A DNA stretch of 64,000 nucleotides from Aquisalinus luteolus (lineage in GTDB: Bacteria; Pseudomonadota; Alphaproteobacteria; Caulobacterales; Parvularculaceae), in assembly GCF_009712425.2 (NCBI RefSeq), contig NZ_VCJR02000006.1:57972-121971 (forward strand), read 5' to 3'. The position numbers and the translations under genes were made by a program. Under the pieces are notes generated by a model. The model was not told where the DNA came from and searched no databases. It was given only the letters and a program-made list of their open reading frames with translations. Position 1 is the first letter of the stretch. Every line of letters starts with the position of its first letter. Positions 8,443 through 17,365 of the stretch are shown in pieces.

Positions 8443-8931
8443 TCAGGTCAGGGCGTCAAACGCCTCTGCATAGAGCACTTTCGATGCCAGTTTATCCGCC
8501 GCACCGTCTTCCAGTTCGAGGATCTGGAAGTACTCTTTCGGGTACTGCGTCTCGAACCGGGCGGCCTTGTCGACGGAAAAGCCGAAACGGCCATAATAGG
8601 CCGGATCGCCGAGTACGAAGATCGCGCGCCAGCCATTGGAAACGGCGCGGTTGATTGCCTCGCGCACCATCTTGGCGCCAAGGCCGGCCTTTCGGTGTTG
8701 GGCGGCAACCGCAATCGGGCCGAGACCAAGGCAATCGGCAGGGGAGCGCATCTGCGACATAAGGCAATAGCCATCGACCTCGCCATCGCTCTCATGGACG
8801 ATGGAGACCGGATCATATCCGCCACGATTGATCGCCTCGACGAGGGAGGCCTCCGCCGTCGTCTCGAAGGACTGGGCCAGAAGGGTAATGATCGCGGGCT
8901 GGTCTTCCACCTGAGCGGGTCGCAAAGGCAT
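8443..8931 (-). CDS. GNAT-family N-acetyltransferase (YhbS-like)
   Basis: A 162-residue predicted acetyltransferase. The acetyl-CoA loop region reads VAAQHRKAGLGAKMVREAI, followed by the YYGRFGF pattern common in YhbS-like members. The substrate cannot be deduced. The start is ATG at 8931 because AAAGGGGG lies just upstream of it on the minus strand; the longer TTG-initiated frame would place that site inside the coding region. It lies 26 bases downstream of sufE on the same strand and is probably co-transcribed. Confidence 0.88.
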   Translation of the reverse strand: MPLRPAQVEDQPAIITLLAQSFETTAEASLVEAINRGGYDPVSIVHESDGEVDGYCLMSQMRSPADCLGLGPIAVAAQHRKAGLGAKMVREAINRAVSNGWRAIFVLGDPAYYGRFGFSVDKAARFETQYPKEYFQILELEDGAADKLASKVLYAEAFDALT

Positions 8932-8957
8932 GCTGCTATCCCCCTTTAAATCCAAAC

Positions 8958-9368
8958 TTATCCGTTTTGCCGTTCTGCCACGGCCCTGATCCGTGCGATC
9001 ATCGCCGTCAGCCCGTTGGAGCGTTGCGGCGTTATGTGATCCTGCAGGTCGATTTTCGCAAGCGCTGCCGACGCATCGATTGCCAGCACGTCGCCCGCGC
9101 TCTTGCCATTATACAGCCCATGGAGCAGGGCGATAAGCCCTTTCACGATGTGGGCGTCACTGTCGCCACGAAAAGCGATCCTGTCCGATGCCGTCTCGTC
9201 AAACACCAGCCAGACCTGGCTTGCACAGCCGCGCACCTTGTTGGCGTCGCTGTGTTCGTTCTCGCTCAGCGGTTCGAGTGTGCGGCCGAGATCGATGATG
9301 TATTTGTAGCGCTCGTCCCAATCGTCGAGAAAGGCGATGTCGTCGGCTATGGTCTGAAAATCGTTCAT
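8958..9368 (-). CDS. sufE: SufE-family cysteine desulfurase activator
   Basis: A 136-residue SufE-fold protein. The sulfur-accepting cysteine is in KVRGCASQVWL, and the N-terminal pattern DDIAFLDDWDERYKYIIDLG is typical. SufE takes persulfide sulfur from a SufS-type desulfurase for iron-sulfur cluster assembly. The ATG at 9368 gives the usual family length; an upstream in-frame extension to 9446 would run into the terminator hairpin at 9398-9420. No other suf gene is nearby, so this may be a dispersed copy. Confidence 0.93.
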   Translation of the reverse strand: MNDFQTIADDIAFLDDWDERYKYIIDLGRTLEPLSENEHSDANKVRGCASQVWLVFDETASDRIAFRGDSDAHIVKGLIALLHGLYNGKSAGDVLAIDASAALAKIDLQDHITPQRSNGLTAMIARIRAVAERQNG

Positions 9369-9397
9369 TGATCTCAATATAGTGGCTACGAAAGCAA

Positions 9398-9420
9398 AAG
9401 GCCGCCATTGCGGCGGCCTT
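9398..9420 (-). terminator. Rho-independent terminator of the secreted unknown
   Basis: A perfect nine-base stem (9398-9406 pairing with 9412-9420) around a five-base loop, followed on the minus strand by TTTTG. It lies just past the stop of the minus-strand gene at 9461, between that gene and sufE. Confidence 0.75.
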
Positions 9421-9460
9421 GATAGCGGATCGGGCAGACGGCGCAACCCCGTCCGACGTC

Positions 9461-10477
9461 CTATTCTTCCGCTTCGCCTGCGCCGGCAACCCAGCCAAGA
9501 CAGCCGGATACGTCGTTCAGGCCATGCTCGCCAATGCAGAAGGCTTCTTCATAAGCGGTGCGGGTGGCCGCAATGCACTGGTCGAAGTTCAGCATCGCCA
9601 TGTTCAGGCAGCGGCGTGACTGGTCGGACTTGGCATAGCCATCGACGACCGGGTCGGTTACTTCGCCGACGGAATACCGGGCAGCGAGAACCAGCACACG
9701 GTCGATGATCGGTGTGGCGCGCGGATTGATCTGCGGTACTGCATCTTCATCCGACCACGTCGCCTGCCATTCCGGGTCGGTCTGGTCGAGGGCGGGAAGC
9801 TGCACACCGGCAGAAACATAGGCCGGCAGCACCGGCGTGCCGGCGCGTTCGCGCGTGGCGGCATAGTCACGGGCCTCATAGACACGGCTCATGCCTTCGC
9901 TGAGCTTCTTCTTGGCCCAGCCGACATTCTGCATGGAATAGGCGCGGTCGATGAAGCTTTCACCGAGGGAATTGATCTTCGTTGCATCACGGGCCGCCAT
10001 CATCATCACGGCCTCGATCGCCTTGTCAGCACCGGGCAGCTCGCGGATCGAGCGTGGCTCCATGCGCAGGCGGGTGAGAAAGACCTTCTTGGTTTCCGGC
10101 GTGGCGATGCTCGCCTGGATGGCCTGCGCGAATTCAGGCGTGTCAGCCGCGACAAGGGCGGCATAGGCGACCCAGCCTGAAGACAGGGCCGTCGGGTCGT
10201 GGGAGGCGAGGCGCATATGCACGTCGCGCATGGCGGACTGGCTGTCGATCGATGATCCCGCGATCAGCCCGAGGTCGCCGCGAAACTCGACATATTTGAT
10301 CGCGCTTTTTTCAAGGGGGGTGGCAAGTGTCGCCGCCGAGACCGGCTGGGCATAGGCTGCTCCGACGGAACAGGCCATCGTCGCCATCATGGTCATGATA
10401 AACTGCTTCTGGGGGGATGGTTTTTTGGGGGTCGTAACTGCAAATACTGACTTCAGAAATCCTGCCCGGGATACCAT
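9461..10477 (-). CDS. Secreted protein of unknown function
   Basis: A 338-residue protein I do not recognise. An extended signal peptide (hydrophobic core FIMTMMATMACSVGAAYA) ends with a plausible cleavage site after AYA near residue 43. The mature part is mostly helical in appearance, with three Cys near the C-terminus (RRCLN, FDQCIA and FCIG) and a fourth in SGCLGW. That could give two disulfides. ATG at 10477 has a good Shine-Dalgarno (AAGGAG, seven bases upstream). The gene stands alone, with its own terminator, divergent from the PAS kinase. Confidence 0.8.
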   Translation of the reverse strand: MVSRAGFLKSVFAVTTPKKPSPQKQFIMTMMATMACSVGAAYAQPVSAATLATPLEKSAIKYVEFRGDLGLIAGSSIDSQSAMRDVHMRLASHDPTALSSGWVAYAALVAADTPEFAQAIQASIATPETKKVFLTRLRMEPRSIRELPGADKAIEAVMMMAARDATKINSLGESFIDRAYSMQNVGWAKKKLSEGMSRVYEARDYAATRERAGTPVLPAYVSAGVQLPALDQTDPEWQATWSDEDAVPQINPRATPIIDRVLVLAARYSVGEVTDPVVDGYAKSDQSRRCLNMAMLNFDQCIAATRTAYEEAFCIGEHGLNDVSGCLGWVAGAGEAEE

Positions 10478-10702
10478 GAACCTGCTCCTTAAACTCTACA
10501 ACACTTCCCGTTTCATCCCACGGGACTATGGGTAACATATTTCAGCCAAAAAGAATCGCCGAAATGCCATCTGTCCAAAAATTTAACATTTGACCTGCTG
10601 AAAATTGCTTATCCGAACCCGTAAAATTCGCTGGATACCAATATTGGAGCGGATTCTGGCAAATGGGGGCTATCTTTAGGAAGCGTTAAGATTCGGGGTT
10701 CA

Positions 10703-11932
10703 ATGGTTAACCCGATGATCAATGCGTTGCGCACATTCCTGACCGGGTCTTCCCATGCCGACAGTCTGTGGACTGGCGATAGCGACGACATGATCGCGCT
10801 GCATCACGCGGACGGGCGCTTCAGCCGGATTTCCGAATCGGCGCGGTTGGTCACGGGGCATGATCCCGAGGCCCTGGCAGGCAAGCCACTCAGCGCCATT
10901 ATCGCCCCGGGTGACCGCGGCGCGGCCTTCAACGCACTCGCCAGTGCGTGTTATCGTGGCGGCAAGGCGCGGGCCGAATTCCGTATCCTGAAAGCCGATG
11001 GCTCCATCGGCTGGGCCGAGATGGCAGTCTCCGCCGATGGCAAGGGCCGTGTACGCTCCATCATCCGCGACATCGGCGAACGCCATGCCAATGTGCAGGC
11101 CCATGCCGCGGCCCGCGAAGAAGCAGAGGAACAGGCGACGGCCCACACCACCTATCTCGCCGATCTCAGCCATGAAATCCGCACACCCCTGAACGCCGTC
11201 ATCGGTTTTGCCGAGATGATGAAGCACGAAACGTTCGGGCCGCTGGGTCACCAGAAATACGAGGAATATGCAGGCCTCATTCACAAGAGCGGCCAGCATC
11301 TTCTCTCGCTCGTGTCCGACCTGCTCGACCTGTCGAAGCTGGAAGCGGAACGCTATCAGCTGGAGCCGCAGCCGACGGATATTGCAGGCCTCGTCAATGA
11401 TTGCGTGGAGATGACCCGTCTCGGCGCAGAGGAAGCGGGCCTGACCATGACCGCCGATCTCGACGCCCTGCCGGATGACGTGCTGGTCGACCAGAAAGTG
11501 CTTCGCCAGATCGTGCTGAACCTCATTTCCAACGCAGTGAAGTTTACGCGCGAGGGCGGCATCGAGGTGCGCCTGCGCCATGATGGCGAGAGCATGTGGA
11601 TCTCCGTTATCGATACCGGCATCGGCATGAATGCCGATCAGCTCGCCAATATCGGCAAGCGTTTCACCAAGGCCCAGCGCGATGGCGTGCGCGGTGCCAA
11701 GGGCACGGGCCTTGGTCTTGCCCTGTGCGATGCGCTGGCCCGCCTTCATGAGGGTGAGTTGCGCCTTGCCAGCCGCGAGGGCGAGGGTACGCGCGCGGTA
11801 TTGTGCCTGCCACTCGTCGCAGCCGGCGAACAGTCTGCTGACGATGAAGACGCCGACGCCAGCTCTGTGCTCGACCGTCTCGGCCTTGCTATCGCCAGCG
11901 AGACCGCCACCCGCGAACGCGGCGTAGCATAA
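10703..11932 (+). CDS. PAS-domain sensor histidine kinase, soluble, PleC/DivJ/DivL-like catalytic core
   Basis: A 409-residue cytoplasmic kinase without membrane helices. A PAS domain (about residues 25-130, including ADGRFSRISESARLVTGHDP) is followed by HisKA with the phospho-acceptor His in LSHEIRTPLNAVIGFAEMM and a HATPase domain with NLISNAVKFT, DTGIGM and GTGLGLALC. The catalytic core resembles alphaproteobacterial cell-cycle kinases, but no response regulator is adjacent. The C-terminal 40 residues are acidic and low in complexity. The ATG at 10703 lies in a 225-base intergenic region shared with the divergent secreted gene. Confidence 0.9.
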   Translation: MVNPMINALRTFLTGSSHADSLWTGDSDDMIALHHADGRFSRISESARLVTGHDPEALAGKPLSAIIAPGDRGAAFNALASACYRGGKARAEFRILKADGSIGWAEMAVSADGKGRVRSIIRDIGERHANVQAHAAAREEAEEQATAHTTYLADLSHEIRTPLNAVIGFAEMMKHETFGPLGHQKYEEYAGLIHKSGQHLLSLVSDLLDLSKLEAERYQLEPQPTDIAGLVNDCVEMTRLGAEEAGLTMTADLDALPDDVLVDQKVLRQIVLNLISNAVKFTREGGIEVRLRHDGESMWISVIDTGIGMNADQLANIGKRFTKAQRDGVRGAKGTGLGLALCDALARLHEGELRLASREGEGTRAVLCLPLVAAGEQSADDEDADASSVLDRLGLAIASETATRERGVA

Positions 11933-11971
11933 GCCATTGCGCCATCGCACCCGGCTGCCTATACCTTTTCC

Positions 11972-12316
11972 ATGATCCGTATAAAGACCGCCATATTCGT
12001 CGATGCCTGGCGCCGCCGCTGCCAGCAGGGTGGTGCCTTTGCGACCATCTTGCGCAAGGGTGACGAGGATGCAGGCATGGTTGCCGTGAGGGTCTATCAG
12101 CGCGGTGAGCCGATGCGCGTGTGGATGGAAACGCGTGACCTCGATGGCGAGAAAGCTTGGCGCGACCTGACCAGGGGCGGGGCAAGCGAGCAGGAAGCCG
12201 ACAAATTGCTTGAGCGGGAAGTCAGCTTCGATCCGGATCTGTGGATCGTCGAGGTCGAGGACCGGGAGGGGCGGCCTTTCCTGCAGGAGAAGCTGCTGGA
12301 CGGTGACAGCGCTTGA
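11972..12316 (+). CDS. DUF1491 family protein
   Basis: A 114-residue protein matching the alphaproteobacterial DUF1491 pattern: a basic N-terminus (IRIKTAIFVDAWRRRC), a central GDEDAGMVAVRVY-like strand and a C-terminal DPDLWIVEVEDREGRPF. Its function is unknown. It lies 40 bases after the PAS kinase on the same strand and may be co-transcribed. It converges with the DUF2336 gene, the stops being five bases apart. Confidence 0.88.
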   Translation: MIRIKTAIFVDAWRRRCQQGGAFATILRKGDEDAGMVAVRVYQRGEPMRVWMETRDLDGEKAWRDLTRGGASEQEADKLLEREVSFDPDLWIVEVEDREGRPFLQEKLLDGDSA

Positions 12317-12321
12317 GCGGT

Positions 12322-13386
12322 TCAGCGACGGCCGAAGGATTTTCCGGCCGCATTCGTCGCCGGTTTCGGTCCCGGTGCGGGGTCATTATTGTTCGCAGGC
12401 GGACCGCTCAGAACGAAGTCGTCATCATACGACATTTCCTTTAGCGCAGAGACCCGCACCTGCCAGAAACGCATGACCCGATCGGCCGATTCGCGCGGGA
12501 TCTTTTCATAGAGCCCCATGATGCGTAACGCGCTCTGCTTGTCGTCTTCGCGCTTGTGCATGGAATTTATGATCACCGAAAAGGCACTGCGGGAGATACG
12601 GGAGGCACGGCAGGCGATCGCCAGTGATTCCCATGTCGCATCGTTGAGGATGCGCAGGATCGTCGTCGTATCGACATCGAGCATGTGGGTCAGGCTGAGA
12701 GTGAATTGCAGCCTGTGGCCGGTCGCCAGCAGTTCTTCAAGGAACGCCTCGTTCATCTTGCGCTCGCGGATCCGCTTCTGCACGGCTGTGCGCGCTTCGA
12801 GGATTGCATCGCGTGCCTCGACCGAGCTTTCCTCGATCAGGCGCTGGCCATTGAGCTTGACCGAATGGGCGATCAGTGGCGCCAGCTTGCCCTGTCCCCT
12901 GGCGACAGCCTCGCGGGTAATCGACAGGCGAATGAAGCAGAACATTTCGTTCAGCAGGGCAGATGGCAGGGTAAAGCGGTGTTCAGGTATATGGATCTTG
13001 CCCGCCGGGGCCAGCGCATCCGGCCCGAAATGCGAGCGGGTCTTGTCGCGGATCATGTCGACGAGATCGGGCAGCGTCTGTGTTGCTGACCGGCGCAGGA
13101 TCTGGCCGAGCATGGATGGTGGCGCGATGATCAGCGCATGGATTTTTTCTCTGGGCAGGCCGGCCTTGGCCAGCGTTGCGATCATCAGCTTGCGGGTGTG
13201 GGTGTCCATCTGCCGCGCTGTATTGGAATAGAGAAGGTCGAAGAACTCCATCTCGCGGATGCCATAGCGGTCCGGTGCGGCCAGCAATCGGTCCGTGCAC
13301 AGGCGCATCAGCTCACGACGCTCCGCGCTTTCCCCGTCCCTGGGGAAGTCGATCAGCTGTTCCAGCGGTGTCTTCTGTGCGGGCAT
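12322..13386 (-). CDS. DUF2336 domain-containing protein
   Basis: A 354-residue all-helical protein of the DUF2336 group, which is largely confined to Alphaproteobacteria. No signal peptide or membrane segment is visible. The last 35 residues are Pro/Asn/Ala-rich and likely disordered. The family resembles HEAT-repeat scaffolds but has no assigned reaction. The region upstream (13387-13492) separates it from the PBP1A gene on the same strand, so it may be a downstream operon member. Confidence 0.85.
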   Translation of the reverse strand: MPAQKTPLEQLIDFPRDGESAERRELMRLCTDRLLAAPDRYGIREMEFFDLLYSNTARQMDTHTRKLMIATLAKAGLPREKIHALIIAPPSMLGQILRRSATQTLPDLVDMIRDKTRSHFGPDALAPAGKIHIPEHRFTLPSALLNEMFCFIRLSITREAVARGQGKLAPLIAHSVKLNGQRLIEESSVEARDAILEARTAVQKRIRERKMNEAFLEELLATGHRLQFTLSLTHMLDVDTTTILRILNDATWESLAIACRASRISRSAFSVIINSMHKREDDKQSALRIMGLYEKIPRESADRVMRFWQVRVSALKEMSYDDDFVLSGPPANNNDPAPGPKPATNAAGKSFGRR

Positions 13387-13492
13387 GGGCGTTTTCTCTC
13401 TGGATGCACACTATCCCTGGACCCTTAAAGAAAGCGCTAACATTACCGTAAAATTGCGGGTTTATTCAGCCTTAACATAGGATAAGACCGGC

Positions 13493-15691
13493 CTAGTTGC
13501 GGCCGAAAATCCACCAGCCGCGTCGCTTGCGTGGCTGTTCCTGTTCGCGGTCATCCTCGCGCGTGCGCGCCGGTTCAGGATCGTTATAGGCCCGCCCGAC
13601 AACCTGCCGTGAGCCGCTGTCCTCAGGATAGCGATTCTCTGCATAATTTTGCTGGCTGCCATAGGCGAGCGCTGCCATGTCGGCCTGAAGGTTGCCATAG
13701 AACTGGGCGAGGCGCAGGTCGTTGCTGTCATATTTCAGGCGGTCCGCGCCGGGCAGGGCGAGGCGTGGCTTGCCTTCATGAGCGGCGAGCATGAAGTTCT
13801 TCCAGATCGAGGCGGGCACGCCGCCGCCGGTGACCTTCTGCATCGGATTATTGTCGTCATTGCCGACCCACACGCCGGTAACGAGCTGGCCCGTATAGCC
13901 GACGAACCAGGCATCGCGCCAGTCATTGGTGGTGCCGGTTTTGCCGGCAGACTGTCGGGCACCGAGATTGGCGCGCGACCCCGTGCCATTCACCACCACC
14001 TGGTGCAGCAGGTAGTTCATCTGCTCGGCCCGCTCCGGGTCGAAGACCTGGCGTTCCTGCGTGGGTTGGCGTTCATACAGCACTTCCCCGCGCCGGTTCT
14101 CGATCCGGGTAATCGCATAGGGGCTCGCCGTCACACCGCCGCGGGCGAAGGGAATATAGGCGGCGGTCAGTTCATCGAGGGTGACGTTCGCGGCACCCAG
14201 CGCGATGGAGGGCAGCGGCTTCAGCGTATGGTGGATGCCCATAGCCTGCGCCGTCTCGACCACACGCTCGCGCCCGATCGCCTCGCTTGCCTGCACCGCG
14301 ACAGTGTTGATGGAGCGGGCCAGCGCTGTCGTCATTGGCATCGGCCCGCCATAGTCGCCGGAATAGTTCTGCGGTGACCAGCCATCGACGGTCACCGGCT
14401 CGTCGATGAAGACGGTGCGCGGGCTCATGCCGGATTGAAGCGCGGCGAGGTACACGAACGGTTTGAAGGTCGAGCCCGGCTGGCGCAGCGCCTGCGTCGC
14501 CCGGTTGAACTGGCTCTCCTCATAGGACAAGCCGCCGACCATGGTGCGGATCGCGCCGTCCGTGTCATAGGCGATGAGGGCGGCCTGTTCGGCGCCCAGT
14601 GCCTTGATCTCGTCAGTCATGGCGGTGCTGATCACGCGCTGGCCCTGGCGCTGCATGTCGAGATCGATGGTCGTCGTCACCACGATGTCGGTCTCGACCG
14701 TGCCACCGAGCAACTCCTCCGACTGCGCCATGACATAGTCAAAGAAATAGCCGACATCCGGGTTGTTATCGATGACGATCAGCTCCGGCGGGGATGCCTT
14801 GGCGATCTCGGCCTCTTCCGGCGTGATCTTTTTCGTCTCGACGAGATTGTCGATCACCTCTGCCGAGCGGGTGGTCGCACCGCCGAAATTGGTGGTGGGA
14901 GCGAGCGCAGAGGGCGCCTTGGGCAGGCCGGCCAGCAGCGCGGCTTCGGACAGGGTCAACTCACGGGCCGACTTGGAGAAATAGAGCTGGGATGCTGCCT
15001 CTATGCCGAACGTGCCGGCGCCGAGATATGTGCGGTTGAGATACAGCGACAGGATCTCGTCCTTGGTCAGATGCGCTTCCAGCCAGAAAGCGAGGTTCAG
15101 CTCCTGCAGCTTTCGGTCCAGCGTCTTCTCATTGGTCAGGAACAGGTTCCGGGCGAGCTGCTGGGTGATGGTCGAGGCGCCCTCGGCCAGCCTGCCGCGA
15201 CGGATGTTGGTGACGATGGCGCGGGCAAAGCCCTTCGGGTCGAACCCGAAATGGTCATAGAAGCGCCGGTCCTCGGTCGACAGGAACGCCGAGATGACAT
15301 AGGGCGGCAATTCCTCGACCGGGATCGGATCGCCGTAATAGCTGCCGCGCGTGCCGATCACGTCGCCATCGCTGTCGAGGAAGGTGATGCTGGCCGGGCG
15401 GTTGATCGCCCACAGATCGACATCTTCCGGCGGGGTATAGGCGCGGGTCAGGTGAAACAGGCCGAAGCCCGCAACCAGCATGGCGGCAAAGGCCAGCGAG
15501 GAGGCGTGCAGCGCGGCGCTTTCCCACGTCTTGCGCTGTTTAAGGCGGCGGCCGATGGGCGCGGCGGCAGGCTTCACGGCCTGGCCGAAGACCCAGCCGA
15601 GCGTGCGCAGGCCCGCCCACAAATCGAGCGCGACATTGCCCGCCTGATGCAGCAGCTTGCTGTTTTTGTTGGTGCTCTTCTTCTTGCTCAC
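13493..15691 (-). CDS. mrcA: Penicillin-binding protein 1A, bifunctional transglycosylase/transpeptidase
   Basis: A 732-residue class A PBP that polymerises and cross-links peptidoglycan at the inner membrane. A basic cytoplasmic N-terminus and one helix (about 60-81) precede the GT51 domain, whose catalytic Glu140 is in TEDRRFYDHFGFD; GASTITQQLARNLF follows. The transpeptidase carries SxxK at 407-410 (GSTFKPF), SxN at 460-462 (SINTV) and KTG at 584-586. The length is normal for short alphaproteobacterial PBP1A forms. The C-terminus ends in a basic, Arg-rich tail. Confidence 0.95.
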   Translation of the reverse strand: MSKKKSTNKNSKLLHQAGNVALDLWAGLRTLGWVFGQAVKPAAAPIGRRLKQRKTWESAALHASSLAFAAMLVAGFGLFHLTRAYTPPEDVDLWAINRPASITFLDSDGDVIGTRGSYYGDPIPVEELPPYVISAFLSTEDRRFYDHFGFDPKGFARAIVTNIRRGRLAEGASTITQQLARNLFLTNEKTLDRKLQELNLAFWLEAHLTKDEILSLYLNRTYLGAGTFGIEAASQLYFSKSARELTLSEAALLAGLPKAPSALAPTTNFGGATTRSAEVIDNLVETKKITPEEAEIAKASPPELIVIDNNPDVGYFFDYVMAQSEELLGGTVETDIVVTTTIDLDMQRQGQRVISTAMTDEIKALGAEQAALIAYDTDGAIRTMVGGLSYEESQFNRATQALRQPGSTFKPFVYLAALQSGMSPRTVFIDEPVTVDGWSPQNYSGDYGGPMPMTTALARSINTVAVQASEAIGRERVVETAQAMGIHHTLKPLPSIALGAANVTLDELTAAYIPFARGGVTASPYAITRIENRRGEVLYERQPTQERQVFDPERAEQMNYLLHQVVVNGTGSRANLGARQSAGKTGTTNDWRDAWFVGYTGQLVTGVWVGNDDNNPMQKVTGGGVPASIWKNFMLAAHEGKPRLALPGADRLKYDSNDLRLAQFYGNLQADMAALAYGSQQNYAENRYPEDSGSRQVVGRAYNDPEPARTREDDREQEQPRKRRGWWIFGRN

Positions 15692-15813
15692 CCGGAACGC
15701 CCTGACTTTTCCCGCTCTGCGGCATGGTCTATCATGAAACGGGCCGCTTTCTGCGAAAAAGCGGGTAAAATTATGGCAATGATGCTGCGGGCGTGTTTGT
15801 CGCAGCGGAGGCG

Positions 15814-16284
15814 ATGCGTATCACCCTGACCGACCGATATTGGGAGACCAAATCCCTGGGCGAGATGACCGCCGAGGAGTGGGAAGCCCTGTGCGATGGC
15901 TGCGGCAAATGCTGTCTGATGCTGCTGGAGGACGAGGACACTGGCGATGTCTGGGAGACGGATGTCGCCTGCAAGCTGTTCGACCAGGGCTGCCGCGCGT
16001 GCTCGGACTATGCCAATCGCCAGAAACATGTCCCCGGCTGCGTCCAGCTGTCTGCTGACAATATCGAGGAACTGCGCTGGATGCCGAAATCCTGCGCATA
16101 TCGGCGGCTGGCAGAGGGGCGCGGCCTCGCCCACTGGCATCCGCTCGTTTCTGGTGAGCGCGACAGCGTCGCCCGGGCGGGCAAGGCGGTGCGCCTGCCA
16201 CTTGCCCGCGAACAGGATGTGGATATGCGCGATCTGGAGGATCATGTTGTGACGAGACGGTTGAGTGGCAAAGACCTGAAATGA
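15814..16284 (+). CDS. YcgN/UPF0260 family cysteine-cluster protein
   Basis: A 156-residue cytoplasmic protein with the UPF0260 pattern ALCDGCGKCCLM near the N-terminus and further Cys in VACKLFDQGCRACSDY and PGCVQL, likely binding zinc or an iron-sulfur cluster. Biochemical function is unknown. Start at ATG 15814 gives the usual N-terminus (a few residues before YWETKSL). GTG at 15793 is possible but adds an atypical leader. The stop overlaps the next gene as ATGA, so the two are coupled. Confidence 0.9.
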   Translation: MRITLTDRYWETKSLGEMTAEEWEALCDGCGKCCLMLLEDEDTGDVWETDVACKLFDQGCRACSDYANRQKHVPGCVQLSADNIEELRWMPKSCAYRRLAEGRGLAHWHPLVSGERDSVARAGKAVRLPLAREQDVDMRDLEDHVVTRRLSGKDLK

Positions 16285-16739
16285 GCGATCTGACTTTCCG
16301 TGATGCTGCCTCTGACGACATCGCCGCGATCCTGTCCTTAAGCGATGCCGGTCGCCCGGCGGGCGTGGCGCTGGCCAAGTCCGATGCCAGCGACCCGGCC
16401 TACGCCACCGCCTTCGAGCGCATCGCAGCCGATCCGAACAACCGCCTGATCGTGATGGAACGGGAAGGCGAGGTCATCGGTACACTGCAGATCACGATAA
16501 TCCCCGGCCTGACAAAGGGCGGGCTGACCCGTGGCCTTCTGGAAAACATTCACGTCAAGCCCGATTGCCGCGGGCAGGGGCTGGGCTCGGCCCTCGTCGA
16601 CTGGGCGATAGGGGAATGCAAGGCAGCAGGCTGTGGCCTCGTTCAGCTGACCTCTGACAAGCGCCGCCCCGACGCGCACCGCTTCTATGGGCGGCTGGGG
16701 TTCGAAGCGACCCATGAGGGGTTTAAGCTGTTACTCTGA
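16281..16739 (+). CDS. GNAT-family N-acetyltransferase
   Basis: A 152-residue acetyltransferase with the acetyl-CoA binding motif A (ENIHVKPDCRGQGLGSALV) and the C-terminal HRFYGRLGFEATHEG typical of small amine acetyltransferases. The substrate is unknown. It is translationally coupled to the Cys-cluster gene through a four-base overlap. Two long palindromic elements follow before the GTA cluster. Confidence 0.9.
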   Translation: MSDLTFRDAASDDIAAILSLSDAGRPAGVALAKSDASDPAYATAFERIAADPNNRLIVMEREGEVIGTLQITIIPGLTKGGLTRGLLENIHVKPDCRGQGLGSALVDWAIGECKAAGCGLVQLTSDKRRPDAHRFYGRLGFEATHEGFKLLL

Positions 16740-16754
16740 CAGTTGGTGGTTTCA

Positions 16755-16823
16755 CCGGACAGGATCTGTCAAGGGTGAAACCGCTTCGCGGCGGCAAAGC
16801 CGCCCTTGACTGATCCTGCCCGG
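16755..16823. repeat. Long imperfect inverted repeat upstream of the GTA cluster
   Basis: Arms of 21 bases (16755-16775 and 16803-16823) pair at 19 positions. A smaller GC-rich hairpin (CCGCTTCGCGG) is nested in the loop. There is no T-run directly after it. It could be a REP-like palindromic unit, an RNA processing element or a rho-dependent stop for the GNAT transcript. Confidence 0.6.
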
Positions 16824-16842
16824 CAAAACAATTGCTCGGCAA

Positions 16843-16871
16843 GCCTGTAAGGCGGATTCCGCCTTACAGGC
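16843..16871. repeat. Perfect 14-base-arm palindrome 147 bases before the GTA genes
   Basis: GCCTGTAAGGCGGA (16843-16856) is followed by one T and then its exact reverse complement. It lies 19 bases after the previous inverted repeat. It may act as a terminator, although the only T-rich stretch begins about 14 bases later (ATTATTTT), or as an operator for the particle genes downstream. Confidence 0.65.
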
Positions 16872-17017
16872 CTTGGCTGACTAATTATTTTCCGATCCTC
16901 CAAAACTTATCCCCGCCCTCTCCGGCGCGCCTATTCTCGCGCTTGTCGAAACAGCCAGCACCGGGACGGGGCAGGCGGTAACCCGCGGCGGATAAGCCAT
17001 CACCATACGGAGAAATA

Positions 17018-17365
17018 ATGCCGGAGGATATCCGCACCGATCACCCTGTCCTGTCCCGACTGGGTCTGCTCGAAAAGCGGCTGGACGAACTGGTGGCACA
17101 GTTCTGTCACCAGCCGGATAGCGAAGAACCGATAGACCGCACCGCGCGCACCTTGTCGACCCTGCTGCGCGAGAGCGAAAGGATCGAAGAGATGAAGAGA
17201 AAATATGACAAGTCAGGACAGGACGGCGACAGCGAATACAGCCCCGCCGAGGTCGAGCGCATGCGTGCCGAGCTTGAACGCCGTCTCGATCGCATTGCGA
17301 AAAACCTGGAAGAAAAAGTGGCTGACCCTGCTGCCGCCGGACCTCGTCGTTCACCTGACGCATGA
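17018..17365 (+). CDS. GTA g1-like small terminase candidate
   Basis: A 115-residue, highly charged helical protein with coiled-coil character across residues about 65-100 (VERMRAELERRLDRIAKNLE). Its place directly before the large terminase and its size match RcGTA gp1, identified as the small terminase. No helix-turn-helix is evident by eye. Its 3' end overlaps the N-terminal coding part of the large terminase in another frame. It is preceded by GGAGAAATA close to the ATG. The assignment rests mainly on synteny. Confidence 0.7.
   Translation: MPEDIRTDHPVLSRLGLLEKRLDELVAQFCHQPDSEEPIDRTARTLSTLLRESERIEEMKRKYDKSGQDGDSEYSPAEVERMRAELERRLDRIAKNLEEKVADPAAAGPRRSPDA

Noticed and set aside
14435..15829. 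464-codon plus-strand frame
   Set aside because: It is the shadow of PBP1A on the minus strand, which has all catalytic motifs.
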